Shown: positions 11,372 to 20,878, counted from the first letter of the stretch. The stretch is DNA of 64,000 nucleotides from Roseomonas xinghualingensis (GCF_025791835.1 NZ_JAOXLP010000003.1:199355-263354); one strand, 5' to 3'. The notes: a model not told the origin generated them from the letters alone. Made by a program: numbers and translations.

Positions 11372-12481
11372 GTGTCTGATCTTGAGCATATGCGCGCGGC
11401 CCTCGCCCTGGCCGCGCGGGGCCTGGGCAATACCTGGCCCAATCCGTCCGTGGGCTGCGTCATCGTGCGGGACGGGCGCGTGGTCGGGCGCGGCTTTACC
11501 CGCCCCGGCGGGCGCCCCCATGCCGAGACCGAGGCGCTGCGTGCCGCTGCTGGAATGGCGAAGGGCGCCACCGCCTATGTCACGCTGGAACCCTGCTGCC
11601 ATTGGGGCCGCACGCCCCCCTGCACCGATGCGCTGATCGCATCCGGCATCTCCCGCGTGGTGGTGGCGCTGCGCGATCCGGATCCCCGCGTGGATGGCGT
11701 TGGGTTGCAGCGCCTGCGCGATGCCGGGATCACGGTCGATGTCGGGGTGCTGGAGGAGGAGGCCCGGCGGGTGAATGCCGGCTTCATCAAGCGGTTCGCG
11801 TGCCGCCTTCCCATGGTCACGCTGAAGCTCGCCACCACGCTGGATGGCCGCATCGCCACCCGTACCGGCGAAAGCCAGTGGATCACCGGCCCGGAGGCCC
11901 GGCGCCTCGCCCATGCCCTGCGTGGGTCCCATGACGCGGTGATGGCCGGGAGCGGCACGCTACTGGCCGACGATCCCGAACTGACCTGCCGTCTTCCCGG
12001 CTATGCCCCCATGCCCACCGTGCGGGTCATCGCGGATGCCCGCCTTCGCACCCCGCCCGGCGCCCGGCTGTTCAATTCAGAGGCTCCGGTCTGGATCGCC
12101 ACCCGGCCCGGCCATGATCCCGCGGCCCTGGCCGCGCTGGAACAGCGCGGGGCCGCGCTCCTGGACGTGCCCGCCGCGTCAGGGGGCGGGCTGGAGCCCG
12201 AGGCGCTGCTGCGCATCCTGGCGGCCAGGGGCATAACCCGGCTCATGGTGGAGGGCGGGGCGGTGCTGGGCGCCTCCCTGCTCCGGGCCGGGCTGGTGGA
12301 CCGGCTCGCCTGGTTCGCCGCACCCTCGCTGATGGGTGGAGACGGGCTTTCCGGCTTGGAATCGCTGGGCGTGGAGTGCCTGGACCAGATGCCGCGCCTG
12401 CGGGTCACCGGCCGCCGCCCGGCCGGGGAATGCTGGCTGATCGAGGCCGATATCCTGCCAGCGCCTTCCGCGATGGGCTGA
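11372..12481 (+). CDS. ribD: bifunctional diaminohydroxyphosphoribosylaminopyrimidine deaminase / reductase
   Basis: RibD carries out the deamination and reduction steps of riboflavin synthesis. The deaminase domain (about 1-145) shows the zinc site His50-Ala-Glu52 plus Cys75 and Cys84 in the PCCHWGRTPPC segment. The reductase domain follows, beginning near LKLATTLDGRIA, with GGAVLGASLL near the end. The GTG at 11372 is preferred because it lies just before the conserved MRAALALAARG; GTG 11345 and ATG 11390 are alternatives. No FMN riboswitch is seen upstream; the gap to nrdR is only 40 bases. Confidence 0.95.
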   Translation: MSDLEHMRAALALAARGLGNTWPNPSVGCVIVRDGRVVGRGFTRPGGRPHAETEALRAAAGMAKGATAYVTLEPCCHWGRTPPCTDALIASGISRVVVALRDPDPRVDGVGLQRLRDAGITVDVGVLEEEARRVNAGFIKRFACRLPMVTLKLATTLDGRIATRTGESQWITGPEARRLAHALRGSHDAVMAGSGTLLADDPELTCRLPGYAPMPTVRVIADARLRTPPGARLFNSEAPVWIATRPGHDPAALAALEQRGAALLDVPAASGGGLEPEALLRILAARGITRLMVEGGAVLGASLLRAGLVDRLAWFAAPSLMGGDGLSGLESLGVECLDQMPRLRVTGRRPAGECWLIEADILPAPSAMG

Positions 12482-12563
12482 TCCGCGCCGTCTCCCCCTT
12501 GTCACATGGCGCCCCGCGCGCCATCCCCTGCTGCGCCTGCCCCCACCAGACGGAACCCGCCCC

Positions 12564-13181
12564 GTGTTCACCGGCATCGTCACCGCCATCGGCACGATCC
12601 ATCGCCTTCAGCCGATCGGCGGCGGGCAGGACATGCGCGTGGCCATTGCCACTCCGCCGGGCTGGCTGGGGAATGTGGCGATCGGCGCCTCCATCTGCTG
12701 CTCCGGCTGCTGCCTGACGGTGGTCTCCCTCGAAGAGAACCTGTTCGAGGTGGAGATCTCCGCGGAAAGCCTCTCCCGCACCACGCTCGGCGCCTGGGCG
12801 GAGGGGACGCGGATCAATCTCGAGCGTTCCCTCCGCATGGGGGACGAGATGGGCGGCCATGTCGTCTCCGGCCATGTGGATGGGGTTGCCGAGGTGCTTT
12901 CAATCACGCCCGAGAACGGCTCCCACCGCTGGACCTTCCGGCTTCCGCCCGGCCTTGCCCGCTTCGTGGCCGAAAAGGGCAGCATCACCATCGATGGCGT
13001 CTCCCTCACCGTGAATGCGGTGGACGGTGAGACCTTCGGCGTGAACCTCATTCCCCACACCACCGAGGTGACCGCGCTCGGCGCGCTGACCCCGGGCGCG
13101 CGGGTGAATATCGAGATCGACATGCTGGCGCGTTACGTCGCCCGCCTTCGCCAATTTGAGATGGGGGAGTTCAACGCGTGA
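12564..13181 (+). CDS. ribE: riboflavin synthase, alpha subunit
   Basis: Riboflavin synthase dismutates two 6,7-dimethyl-8-ribityllumazine molecules into riboflavin and a pyrimidinedione. The 205-residue protein starts with the family's conserved MFTGIV segment (from a GTG codon) and contains two tandem lumazine-binding barrels, about 1-97 and 98-190. The motif GHVVSGHVDG joins them and SLTVNAVDG lies in the second. It overlaps ribBX by 4 bases. Confidence 0.96.
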   Translation: MFTGIVTAIGTIHRLQPIGGGQDMRVAIATPPGWLGNVAIGASICCSGCCLTVVSLEENLFEVEISAESLSRTTLGAWAEGTRINLERSLRMGDEMGGHVVSGHVDGVAEVLSITPENGSHRWTFRLPPGLARFVAEKGSITIDGVSLTVNAVDGETFGVNLIPHTTEVTALGALTPGARVNIEIDMLARYVARLRQFEMGEFNA

Positions 13182-14296
13182 GCGCCCAGACCCGCACCAC
13201 GAGTTTCGCCGATTTCATCAGCCCGACGGAGGAGCTGCTGGAGGAGGCGCGGCGTGGCCGGATGTTCATCCTGGTGGATGACGAGGACCGGGAGAACGAG
13301 GGCGACCTGGTGATCCCGGCGCAGTTCGCGACGCCGGACGCCATCAACTTCATGGCCCGCCACGCGCGGGGCCTGATCTGCCTGGCGATGACCCGCCACC
13401 GGGTGGAGCAGCTTGGGCTGCCGCTGATGGCGCAGAGCAACCGCACCCGGCACCAGACCGCCTTCACCGTCTCGATCGAGGCGCGGGACGGGGTGTCCAC
13501 CGGCATCTCGGCCGCCGACCGCGCGCGCACGGTGGCGGTGGCGATCAACCCCGAGCTGGGGCGCGAGCACATCGTCACCCCCGGCCATGTCTTCCCGCTG
13601 GTGGCGCGCGAGGGCGGCACGCTGGTCCGTGCCGGCCATACCGAGGCGGCGGTGGACTTCGCCCGCCTCGCCGGGCTGAACCCCTCGGGCGTGATCTGCG
13701 AGATCATGAACGAGGACGGCACCATGGCCCGGATGCCGGACCTGGTCTCCTTCGCCCAGCACCATGGGCTGAAGCTCGGCACCATCGCGGACCTGATCGC
13801 CCATCGCCGCCGCACCGAGCGCCTGGTGCGCCGTGTGGAGGAGGGGGTGCTCGAGGACGCGCCCGGCGGTCCCTGGCGGGTGGTGATCTATGCCAACACC
13901 CTGGAATACGGGGAGCATGTGGCGCTGGTGAAAGGCGACCTGTCGCGTCCCGGCCCGGTGCCGGTGCGCATGCATGCGGTGAACCTGCTGGCCGACATCA
14001 CCGGGCGGCACGGTCCGAAGGACCTGCACCAGGCGATGGATGAGATCGCCCGCGAAGGGCGGGGCGTGGTGGTGCTGATCCGCGACGTGAAGCCGACCGC
14101 CCTGTCCGAGCGGGTGCGCGCCGGGCGGGAGAAATCCGCGCCCGAGCTGCGGGACTACGGCATCGGCGCGCAGATCCTGTCCGACCTGGGTGTGCGCGAC
14201 ATGATCCTGCTCTCCAACCATCCCCGCCCCATCGTGGGCCTGGAAGGCTACGGCCTCACCATCACCGACATCCGCCCGATCGGAGACGCCCCTTGA
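13178..14296 (+). CDS. ribBX: 3,4-dihydroxy-2-butanone-4-phosphate synthase with degenerate GTP cyclohydrolase II domain (RibBX type)
   Basis: The N-terminal domain (about 1-210) is an intact DHBP synthase with DDEDRENEGDLV (34-45), which makes the four-carbon unit of the lumazine ring from ribulose 5-phosphate. The C-terminal domain aligns with GTP cyclohydrolase II, but where RibA has a Ser-Glu-Cys segment and a Cys-Asp-Cys zinc site this protein reads MHAVNLLADITGRHG, with no cysteines. The RibA half is therefore probably inactive, as in the RibBX variant described in proteobacteria. The gene overlaps ribE and ribH by 4 bases each. Confidence 0.92.
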   Translation: MSAQTRTTSFADFISPTEELLEEARRGRMFILVDDEDRENEGDLVIPAQFATPDAINFMARHARGLICLAMTRHRVEQLGLPLMAQSNRTRHQTAFTVSIEARDGVSTGISAADRARTVAVAINPELGREHIVTPGHVFPLVAREGGTLVRAGHTEAAVDFARLAGLNPSGVICEIMNEDGTMARMPDLVSFAQHHGLKLGTIADLIAHRRRTERLVRRVEEGVLEDAPGGPWRVVIYANTLEYGEHVALVKGDLSRPGPVPVRMHAVNLLADITGRHGPKDLHQAMDEIAREGRGVVVLIRDVKPTALSERVRAGREKSAPELRDYGIGAQILSDLGVRDMILLSNHPRPIVGLEGYGLTITDIRPIGDAP

Positions 14297-14778
14297 GCAC
14301 TGCCGACGCCCCGCTCCGCGCCGCACCGGAACTCACCGGCCCGCCGCCCCGTGTCCTCGTGATCCAGGCGCCCTATTACGCCGAGGTCGTGGGCGGCATG
14401 GTGGAGGGGGCGCTGGCCGTCCTTGCCGGCTTTGGCGCCGAGGCGGAGGTGGTGGATGTGGCCGGCGCCTTCGAGCTGCCGGCGGCGCTTCGCATGGGGA
14501 TACGCACCGGAAAGTATGATGGCTATCTGGTGTTCGGCTGCGTTGTGAAGGGCGAAACCGACCACTACGACCATATCTGCCGCGAGGCCTGCCGGGGCGT
14601 GATGGACATCTCCGTGGAGACCGCCGCGCCGATCGGCTTCGGCCTCCTCACCGTCCATACCATCCAGCAGGCCGTCGCCCGTTCCTCGCCCGACCGTCAC
14701 AACAAGGGCGTCGAGGCGGCCAATGCCATGATCGGCCAGATCGCCCTGGCCCGACGATTCGCGGAGACTACCGCATGA
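14293..14778 (+). CDS. ribH: 6,7-dimethyl-8-ribityllumazine synthase
   Basis: Lumazine synthase joins the pyrimidine from RibD and the four-carbon unit from RibB. The 161-residue protein shows GAFELPAAL, FGCVVKGETDHYD and SRE-like CREACRG segments, and a DRHNKGVEAA motif near the C terminus. The TTG start overlaps the ribBX stop (TTGA), so translation is coupled; a TTG start implies modest initiation. An N-terminal extension of about 20 residues is Pro/Ala-rich. Confidence 0.95.
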   Translation: MSTADAPLRAAPELTGPPPRVLVIQAPYYAEVVGGMVEGALAVLAGFGAEAEVVDVAGAFELPAALRMGIRTGKYDGYLVFGCVVKGETDHYDHICREACRGVMDISVETAAPIGFGLLTVHTIQQAVARSSPDRHNKGVEAANAMIGQIALARRFAETTA

Positions 14779-15284
14779 ACCAGGTGCCGAAGCGGAATCC
14801 CCGCCCCAATGCAGGCCGCCCCCGCACCGGTGCCCGCGTGGCCGCCGTGCAGGCGCTCTTCCAGTCCGAGGCGGGCGGCGAGAGCGCCGAGGCGGTGATC
14901 GACCAGTTCGTGCGCCACCGCATCGGTACGCTGAACAGCGATGGTGGCTTCGAGGATGGCCGCGTGCCCCAGGCTGACGTGCCGCTGTTCAGCAAGATCG
15001 TGCGCGGCGCCGCCAAGAACTCGGAGACGATCGACGCGGCCATTGCGGGCCATCTTTCGGCTAGCTGGTCGCTGGAGCGGCTGGACCCGGTGCTGCGCGC
15101 CCTGCTGCGCGCCGCCGCCGCCGAGCTGTGGAGCGGCGCGGATACGCCGGCCAGGGTGGTGATCAACGAGTACATGGACATCGCCCACGGCTTCTTCGAC
15201 GGCGAGGAGCCCCGCTTCGCCAATGGCGTGCTGGACGCGCTCGCCCGGCAGATGCGCGGCGGCGAGTTCCAGCCGCGCGGCTGA
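14775..15284 (+). CDS. nusB: transcription antitermination factor NusB
   Basis: NusB binds boxA RNA with S10 and supports antitermination of rRNA transcription. This 169-residue helical protein has the family features GARVAAVQALFQSE near the start and ELWSGADTPARVVINEYMDIAHGFF near the end. The ATG overlaps the ribH stop by 4 bases, the usual ribH-nusB pairing. The first 15 residues are basic and probably flexible. Confidence 0.95.
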   Translation: MNQVPKRNPRPNAGRPRTGARVAAVQALFQSEAGGESAEAVIDQFVRHRIGTLNSDGGFEDGRVPQADVPLFSKIVRGAAKNSETIDAAIAGHLSASWSLERLDPVLRALLRAAAAELWSGADTPARVVINEYMDIAHGFFDGEEPRFANGVLDALARQMRGGEFQPRG

Positions 15285-15299
15285 CCTCGCCATCACCCG

Positions 15300-16268
15300 G
15301 TGAGCCTTCCCCCTGAATTCGCACTGATCGCGCGACACTTCCGCAGGCTGGCGGGGGAGGGGGCGCTCGACCTTTCCGATGACGCCGCCATCCTGGCCCC
15401 GCCCGCCGGGCGGGAGCTGGTTCTGGCGGCGGATGCCCTTGTGGAGGGCGTCCACTACCTGTCGGAGGACCCGCCGGAGACGATCGGCCGCAAGCTGCTG
15501 CGGGTGAACCTCTCCGACCTCGCCGCCATGGGGGCGGAGCCGCTGGCCTATCTGATGACCACGGCACTGCCGCACGGCACCTCACCGGAATGGCTGGAGG
15601 AGTTCACCGCCGGCCTGGCGGCGGACCAGCGCGAGTTCGGCCTTCATGTGCTGGGCGGCGATACGGTTTCCGTCCCCGGTCCCGCCTGCCTTTCCCTGAC
15701 GATCATCGGAACTGTCCCACCCGGCGCGGCACTTCGCCGTGCCGGCGCCCGGCCGGGTGACGATCTCTGGGTTTCGGGCACGATCGGTGACGGCGCCCTT
15801 GGCCTTGCGGTGCTGCAGGGACGGGGACCCGCCGATCCTGAGGGCTATCTCGCCCGCCGCTACCGGTTGCCTGAACCGCGCCTCGCCCTTGGGGCCGCGT
15901 TGCGGGGCCTTGCGCGGGCCACAATGGATGTCTCGGACGGGTTGGCGCAGGACCTGGCCCATCTCTGCCGCGCGGGTGGGTTGGGGGCCGTGCTGGAACT
16001 GGCCGCGCTGCCGCTCTCGGCCCCGGCCGCCGCCCTGGCGGCGAAGGATCCTTCCTGGCTGTCCCGTCTTGCCAGCGGCGGCGATGATTACGAACTGCTT
16101 TTCGCCGCGGACCCTGCCGATGCGGACCGGGTGAAGGCGGCCGCCAGCGCGGCGGGCACCCCCGTGACCCGGATCGGGCATTTCGTGAGTGGCGAGGCCG
16201 AAGTCACGGTGCTGAACCAGGACAGGAAGGCCGTGGACCTTCAGCGCGGCGGATGGAGCCACTTCTGA
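15300..16268 (+). CDS. thiL: thiamine-monophosphate kinase
   Basis: ThiL phosphorylates thiamine monophosphate to the pyrophosphate cofactor. The 322-residue protein has DDAAIL near residues 27-32, the metal-binding VNLSDLAAMGAEPLAYL and HVLGGDTV segments, and MDVSDGLAQDLAHL in the second half. GTG start at 15300, 16 bases after nusB, fits the ribH-nusB-thiL operon. A small GAGGCA/TGCCTC hairpin overlaps its stop. Confidence 0.95.
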   Translation: MSLPPEFALIARHFRRLAGEGALDLSDDAAILAPPAGRELVLAADALVEGVHYLSEDPPETIGRKLLRVNLSDLAAMGAEPLAYLMTTALPHGTSPEWLEEFTAGLAADQREFGLHVLGGDTVSVPGPACLSLTIIGTVPPGAALRRAGARPGDDLWVSGTIGDGALGLAVLQGRGPADPEGYLARRYRLPEPRLALGAALRGLARATMDVSDGLAQDLAHLCRAGGLGAVLELAALPLSAPAAALAAKDPSWLSRLASGGDDYELLFAADPADADRVKAAASAAGTPVTRIGHFVSGEAEVTVLNQDRKAVDLQRGGWSHF

Positions 16269-16302
16269 GGCAGGCTGCCTCGGCGGCAGGGAAGGGGCCG
16301 GC

Positions 16303-17526
16303 TCAGGCGCCGGCCACCCGCATCCGGAAGGATCCCGTGGCGTAGAGCGTCACCGCGGCCACGATCAGTGGCGGGACGGAAACCCAGCAGACTGCCTCCC
16401 AGCCATAGGTGTTCAGCACCCCCCCGGAGACGAAGGACCCGATCACCATGAGCCCGAAGACCAGGAAGTCGTTCAGGCTCTGAACCCGCGTGCGCTCCTC
16501 AGGCCGGTGGCATTCGAGGACCATGGCCGAGGCGCCGATAAAGCCAAAGTTCCAGCCCAGGCCGAGCAGGACCAACGCCAGCCAGAAATGCCCGGTTGTA
16601 AGGCCCGAGAGCCCCGCCGCGGCGGCGCAGGCCGTAAGGAAGAGGCCGGCGAGCACCACCTTGGGGGCGCCAAAGCGCGAGATGATCCGGCCGGTGACGA
16701 AGGAGGGGCCGTACATCGCGATGACATGCCATTGCAGTCCGAGATTCGCGTCTTCCTGCGGAAGCCCGCAGAGGCGCATGGCCAGTGGCGCCGAGGTCAT
16801 CACGAAATTCATGATGAGGTAGGAGATCGCGCCGGCCGTGACGGCGCTGATGAAGCGCGGCTGGCGGGCGATTTCGGCCAGCGAGCGCCCGGTGCCGGCT
16901 TCCCCCGCCTTCGGCGTCGGCAGGCGGACCCCCAGCAGGATCAACGCGCAGAGGACCGCGATGCCGGCCTGGGCGACATAGGTGGCGGCGAACAGATAGG
17001 GCGGCCAGAGCTCCATCGTGTGGGTGACGAGCTGCGGCCCGATCACCCCGGCGAACACGCCCCCGGCCATGACGGCGGAGATGGCGCGGGCGCGGCGCTC
17101 CGGCGGGGTGCAGTCAGCGGCGGCGAAGCGGAAGCTCAACACCACGGCTGCATAGGCACCGCCGAAGAAGGTGGCGGCGCAGAACAGCCAGAAGGACCCC
17201 AGCACGACCGCAAGCGCCGCGAGCAGACCTACGAGGACGCCGCACCCGGTTCCAAGCAGGAAGGCCGCGCGGCGGCCGAAGCGTTGCGCCACGGCTCCGG
17301 CGGGCAGGGTACATGCGGCCATGCCCACCACGAAGATGGTGATGGGAAGGGTGGAAAGCGCCTTATCCGGGGCGAGTGTGTTGCCCACCACGGAGCCGGT
17401 CGCATAGACGATGGTGGCGTTGGCTCCGGCCAGGGCCTGGGCGATGGAGAGCCGCACGACATTGCCGCGCTCATGCGCCATCGCTGGCGCCCGCAATCTG
17501 TCGTGCGCTTCCTTGGTGATCGCCAC
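16303..17526 (-). CDS. MFS transporter
   Basis: The 407-residue protein has about 12 hydrophobic helices, in two halves separated by a cytoplasmic loop near residue 200 (VRLPTPKAGEAG). An RFGRRAAFLLG loop after helix 2 corresponds to the MFS signature loop. The profile matches uncharacterised YfmO/CynX-like exporters; the substrate cannot be told. It converges on thiL. The 250 bases upstream hold no gene and presumably its promoter. An ATG 15 codons downstream is an alternative start. Confidence 0.82.
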   Translation of the reverse strand: MAITKEAHDRLRAPAMAHERGNVVRLSIAQALAGANATIVYATGSVVGNTLAPDKALSTLPITIFVVGMAACTLPAGAVAQRFGRRAAFLLGTGCGVLVGLLAALAVVLGSFWLFCAATFFGGAYAAVVLSFRFAAADCTPPERRARAISAVMAGGVFAGVIGPQLVTHTMELWPPYLFAATYVAQAGIAVLCALILLGVRLPTPKAGEAGTGRSLAEIARQPRFISAVTAGAISYLIMNFVMTSAPLAMRLCGLPQEDANLGLQWHVIAMYGPSFVTGRIISRFGAPKVVLAGLFLTACAAAAGLSGLTTGHFWLALVLLGLGWNFGFIGASAMVLECHRPEERTRVQSLNDFLVFGLMVIGSFVSGGVLNTYGWEAVCWVSVPPLIVAAVTLYATGSFRMRVAGA

Positions 17527-17776
17527 TTCCGAACGCCCCTTATGATGCGGCAGAGCCAGATCATGAGACTAGCTCGTTGCTGTGACGAAGCCAATCCGAT
17601 GAAATATCATGATTTTTGGGCGCTCGCCTGCCCTGGGGGCGACATTGCTGACGTTGCGGTGAACGCTTGCCGGGCTTCACCCCGGCGCGGGGTTCATGCC
17701 CCCGCGTCGTGGCGGCGCTCTCCGTGCCATCCGAAGCGCGGCGTGCGGCCGGCCGGTTGAGCCCGGCCGGTACCGA

Positions 17777-18316
17777 TCAGGGGGCCGGCGCGGCCGGACC
17801 CGGAGCGTCGGGCTGGGTCGGGGCGGGGCCGAAGCGGCCGATATTACCGAAAAGGGCCTGCAGCAGGGAGCGCTCATTGCCCGGAACCGGCGTGGTCCGC
17901 TCCACCATCTGCACGCTCTTCATCTCGGACTCGCCGAGTTCACGCACGCCCTGGACGACGCCGCCATCGTTGAAGCGGACCACCACGACGCGCTGGTCAT
18001 TCACCCCCGGCAGCCGGCCCGGGCGGACATGGCTGGTGGCGCTGATGTAGTACCACTCGCTCTGATCAAAGGTGGAGGTGGCGGTGGGGGAGCCGAGGAG
18101 CGCCGCGACATCGGCGCGGCTGGAGACGTTGGGGACGATCTCCCGCAGGATCTCGGCATCGACGCGGTTGCCGCGCAGCTCATCCGGGGCACCAAAGAGT
18201 GCGCAGCCACCCAATGGCGCGGCGAGCACCAGGGCCAGCAGGGCGGCGCGCGCAGTTCGGCGCCGCGGCTCGGGGTGCGGGGCGGGCGGATTGACGGGGA
18301 CGTTCGGGCGGGCCAT
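17777..18316 (-). CDS. bamE: outer membrane protein assembly factor BamE (SmpA/OmlA lipoprotein)
   Basis: The 179-residue protein has a basic N terminus, a hydrophobic segment ending in PLGGC (lipobox, Cys38) and an SmpA/OmlA domain (about 50-130) with LGSPTATSTFDQSEWYYIS. BamE helps the BAM complex insert beta-barrel proteins into the outer membrane. The C-terminal 45 residues are Pro/Ala-rich and probably disordered. It is divergent from the bc1 chaperone gene, a pairing I recall from other alphaproteobacteria. Confidence 0.9.
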   Translation of the reverse strand: MARPNVPVNPPAPHPEPRRRTARAALLALVLAAPLGGCALFGAPDELRGNRVDAEILREIVPNVSSRADVAALLGSPTATSTFDQSEWYYISATSHVRPGRLPGVNDQRVVVVRFNDGGVVQGVRELGESEMKSVQMVERTTPVPGNERSLLQALFGNIGRFGPAPTQPDAPGPAAPAP

Positions 18317-18414
18317 CTCGCAGGATCGATTGCCACTGCCCCGCGGCCCGGTCAACCGATCCTCTCGCCGCGCCGGGCCCGACGGACCGCGCAACGGAAA
18401 GCCTGACGAACACC

Positions 18415-18963
18415 ATGGCCCTTTTTGGCCTCATCCGCCGCCGCACGCATGAGCGGGCCGGCTTCGCCCTTTACACCGCCGCCGTCTCGGCCGCCCGCGA
18501 TCCGGCGCTGTTCGGCGAGGATGCGGTGCCGGACACGCTGGAGGGGCGCTTCGACCTCATCGCGTTGCACGCCGCCCTTCTGGTCCGCCGCCTGCGCCGC
18601 GACCCCGACAAGCGTGGCGCCGCCCTGGCCCAGGCCGTCTTCGACGCCATGTTCGCCGATATGGACCTGAACCTGCGCGAGATGGGCGTGGGCGATATGT
18701 CCATAGGCAAGCGTGTTCGCCGCATGTGGGAGGCCTTTCACGGCCGGGCCCTGGCCTATGAGGCCGCGCTGGAGGTGGGGGACCGTGCGGCGCTGGAGGA
18801 GGCGCTGCTCCGCAACGTCTGGGCCGGGGAGGCGCCGGAGGGCGCCGCCGCCCGCCTGGCCGACCATGGCATGGCGCTGGACGCCGCCCTGGCCACCCAG
18901 CCCTTCGAGGGCTTCGTGGCAGGGCTGGCCGATTTCGGCGTCCCGGTGAAAGGAAGGACATGA
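18415..18963 (+). CDS. ubiquinol-cytochrome c chaperone family protein
   Basis: This 182-residue helical protein matches the Cbp3/ubiquinol-cytochrome c chaperone family, tied in mitochondria to cytochrome b assembly of the bc1 complex. The family region covers nearly the whole protein: ALYTAAVSAARDPALFG near the start, then a GRFDLIALHAALLVRRL helix and DMNLREMGVGDMSIGKRVRRM. Its exact bacterial role is less defined. It overlaps the DUF177 gene by 4 bases. Confidence 0.85.
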   Translation: MALFGLIRRRTHERAGFALYTAAVSAARDPALFGEDAVPDTLEGRFDLIALHAALLVRRLRRDPDKRGAALAQAVFDAMFADMDLNLREMGVGDMSIGKRVRRMWEAFHGRALAYEAALEVGDRAALEEALLRNVWAGEAPEGAAARLADHGMALDAALATQPFEGFVAGLADFGVPVKGRT

Positions 18964-19454
18964 AGCCCGAGCTGAGCCGTATCCTGCGCCCAGGCGCCGT
19001 CGGACCGAAGGGCCGCACCGAGCAGCTCGAGGCGACGCCCGAGGAGCGCGCCATCCTGGCTGACCGGCTGGGCCTGATCGCGCTGGATGCGCTTTCGGCC
19101 AGGCTAGAGCTCGTGCCCGCGCCCGGCGGGGTAATCCGCGCCCGGGGCATGCTGCGCGCCGCCGTGGTTCAATCCTGCGTGGTGACGCTGGAGCCGGTGC
19201 CCCAGACCATCGAGGCCCCGATCGACTGGCGGATCCTGCCTCCGGGCGAGGAACCGGCCGAGGATCTGGATGACGGGCCCGACGAGATCGAATCCGAGCC
19301 GGATGGCTCCATCGAACTCGGGGAGGCGCTGGCCCAGGACCTTGCCCTCGCGCTGGATCCCTATCCCCGTTCTCCGGGGGCCGAGATACCGGCGGAGGCG
19401 ATAGACGCCGCCGGCTCGCCCTTCGACGCTCTGCGCGCCCTGAAGAAGCACTGA
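18960..19454 (+). CDS. DUF177 (YceD-like) protein
   Basis: The 164-residue protein belongs to the DUF177/YceD family, whose genes typically sit before rpmF and are linked to 23S rRNA/ribosome accumulation in plants and bacteria. It has the conserved SCVVTLEPVPQTIEAPI core (about 70-86) and an acidic central stretch. Start overlaps the upstream stop. The short gap to rpmF and plsX preserves the usual order. Confidence 0.87.
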   Translation: MKPELSRILRPGAVGPKGRTEQLEATPEERAILADRLGLIALDALSARLELVPAPGGVIRARGMLRAAVVQSCVVTLEPVPQTIEAPIDWRILPPGEEPAEDLDDGPDEIESEPDGSIELGEALAQDLALALDPYPRSPGAEIPAEAIDAAGSPFDALRALKKH

Positions 19455-19559
19455 ATCACGCAAACACTTGCCCCTGGGCATGGCGGATGGTAAGGCGCGC
19501 GCCTCCCAAGAATCCCGTCCGTTCGCGTGACGCGTTGCAATTAGAAAGGCCCGGCACCG

Positions 19560-19763
19560 ATGGCCGTTCCGAAGAGAAAAGTTTCGCCCTCCCGCCGCGG
19601 CATGCGCCGCAGCCATGAGGCCCTGAACAACGAGGCGCATGCTGAGTGCCCGAACTGCGGCGAGCTGCGCCGTCCGCACAACATCTGCGTCTCTTGCGGC
19701 TTCTACGATGGCCGTGAGGTGGTTGCCGCCGGCAAGCCGCTGAAGGCTGCCGTCCGCGCCTGA
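19560..19763 (+). CDS. rpmF: 50S ribosomal protein L32
   Basis: L32 is a 67-residue component of the large ribosomal subunit. It begins with the conserved basic segment [16 protein letters not shown], and carries a zinc ribbon: CPNC at about 30-33 and CVSC at about 44-47. It precedes plsX, linking ribosome and lipid synthesis genes as in many bacteria. Confidence 0.97.
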   Translation: MAVPKRKVSPSRRGMRRSHEALNNEAHAECPNCGELRRPHNICVSCGFYDGREVVAAGKPLKAAVRA

Positions 19764-19819
19764 CCGGACATTCCCGTCTGGTTCGACTGACCCGTCCGAA
19801 TAGCTGAGGAGCGCCGGAA

Positions 19820-20878
19820 TTGCCCGCATCCGGGGTTGCCGGGCCGGCGGAGCGTTTCGCGCTCGCGGTCGACGCCATGGGGGGGGATCATGCCCCTGAT
19901 GTCGTGCTGGACGGGCTTGAGCAGGCGGCGGAGCGTCATCGCGGCGCCCGCTTCCTGCTGGTGGGCGACGAGGAGCGGCTGAAGGCCGGCCTCGCCACCC
20001 GCCCGCGCGCAGCCGCCATCTGCACCATCCGGCATGCGCCGGACGCCATTCCTGGCGACATGAAGCCCACTGCCGCGCTGCGCGTGCGCCGTGCCTCCAT
20101 GCGCCTTGCCATCGACGCGGTGGCGGCGGGGGAGGCGGATGCCGTTGTCTCGGCCGGCAATACCGGCGCGCTGATGGCGCTGGCCAAGATCGTGCTGCGC
20201 ACCATGCCCGAGATCGACCGGCCGGCGCTTGCCGCCATCGGCCCCTCGGCGCGCGGGGACGTGGTGCTGCTCGATCTCGGCGCCAACATCTCCTACGAGG
20301 CGCGCAACCTGGTCGAGTTCGCGGTGATGGGCGATGCCTTTGCCCGCGCCGTGCTGGGCCTGACCGCACCGACCATCGGCCTGCTTAATGTCGGCTCCGA
20401 GGAGCTGAAGGGCGATGAGCGCATCCGCCATGCGGCGGAGATCCTGCGCGAGAGTCATATCGGCGCGAATTTCCACGGCTTCGTCGAGGGCCACGACATC
20501 ACCGCCGGCACGGTCGACGTGGTGGTGACGGATGGCTTCACTGGCAATGTCGCGCTGAAGACCGGGGAGGGGGCGCTGAAGCTGGTCGGCAGCCTGCTGC
20601 GCCAGGTTTTCAACTCGTCCTTCCCCGCGCGCCTTGGATACCTGCTCGCCCGCCCGGCGCTCGACCGGCTGCGCGAGTGGATGGACCCCCGCCGCTACAA
20701 TGGCGCGGTGCTGATCGGACTGAATGGCGTGGTGGTGAAGAGCCATGGCGGCACGGATGCCCTTGGCTTTGCCCACGCGGTGGATGTGGCGATGGACATG
20801 GTGACGCACGGATTCAACGAGCGCATCCGCACGGGCGTCGCCCTGCTGGGCCAGAAGCAGCAGATGGTGACCGGCTGA
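19820..20878 (+). CDS. plsX: phosphate acyltransferase PlsX
   Basis: PlsX makes acyl-phosphate from acyl-ACP, the first step of phospholipid synthesis with PlsY. The 352-residue protein shows the N-terminal AVDAMGGDHAPDVVLDG (about 13-29), SAGNTGALMA, and GFVEGHDI followed by VVVTDGFTGNVALKTGEG. The TTG start has GAGGAG about 8 bases upstream. The stop overlaps the fabH start (TGATG). Confidence 0.95.
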   Translation: MPASGVAGPAERFALAVDAMGGDHAPDVVLDGLEQAAERHRGARFLLVGDEERLKAGLATRPRAAAICTIRHAPDAIPGDMKPTAALRVRRASMRLAIDAVAAGEADAVVSAGNTGALMALAKIVLRTMPEIDRPALAAIGPSARGDVVLLDLGANISYEARNLVEFAVMGDAFARAVLGLTAPTIGLLNVGSEELKGDERIRHAAEILRESHIGANFHGFVEGHDITAGTVDVVVTDGFTGNVALKTGEGALKLVGSLLRQVFNSSFPARLGYLLARPALDRLREWMDPRRYNGAVLIGLNGVVVKSHGGTDALGFAHAVDVAMDMVTHGFNERIRTGVALLGQKQQMVTG

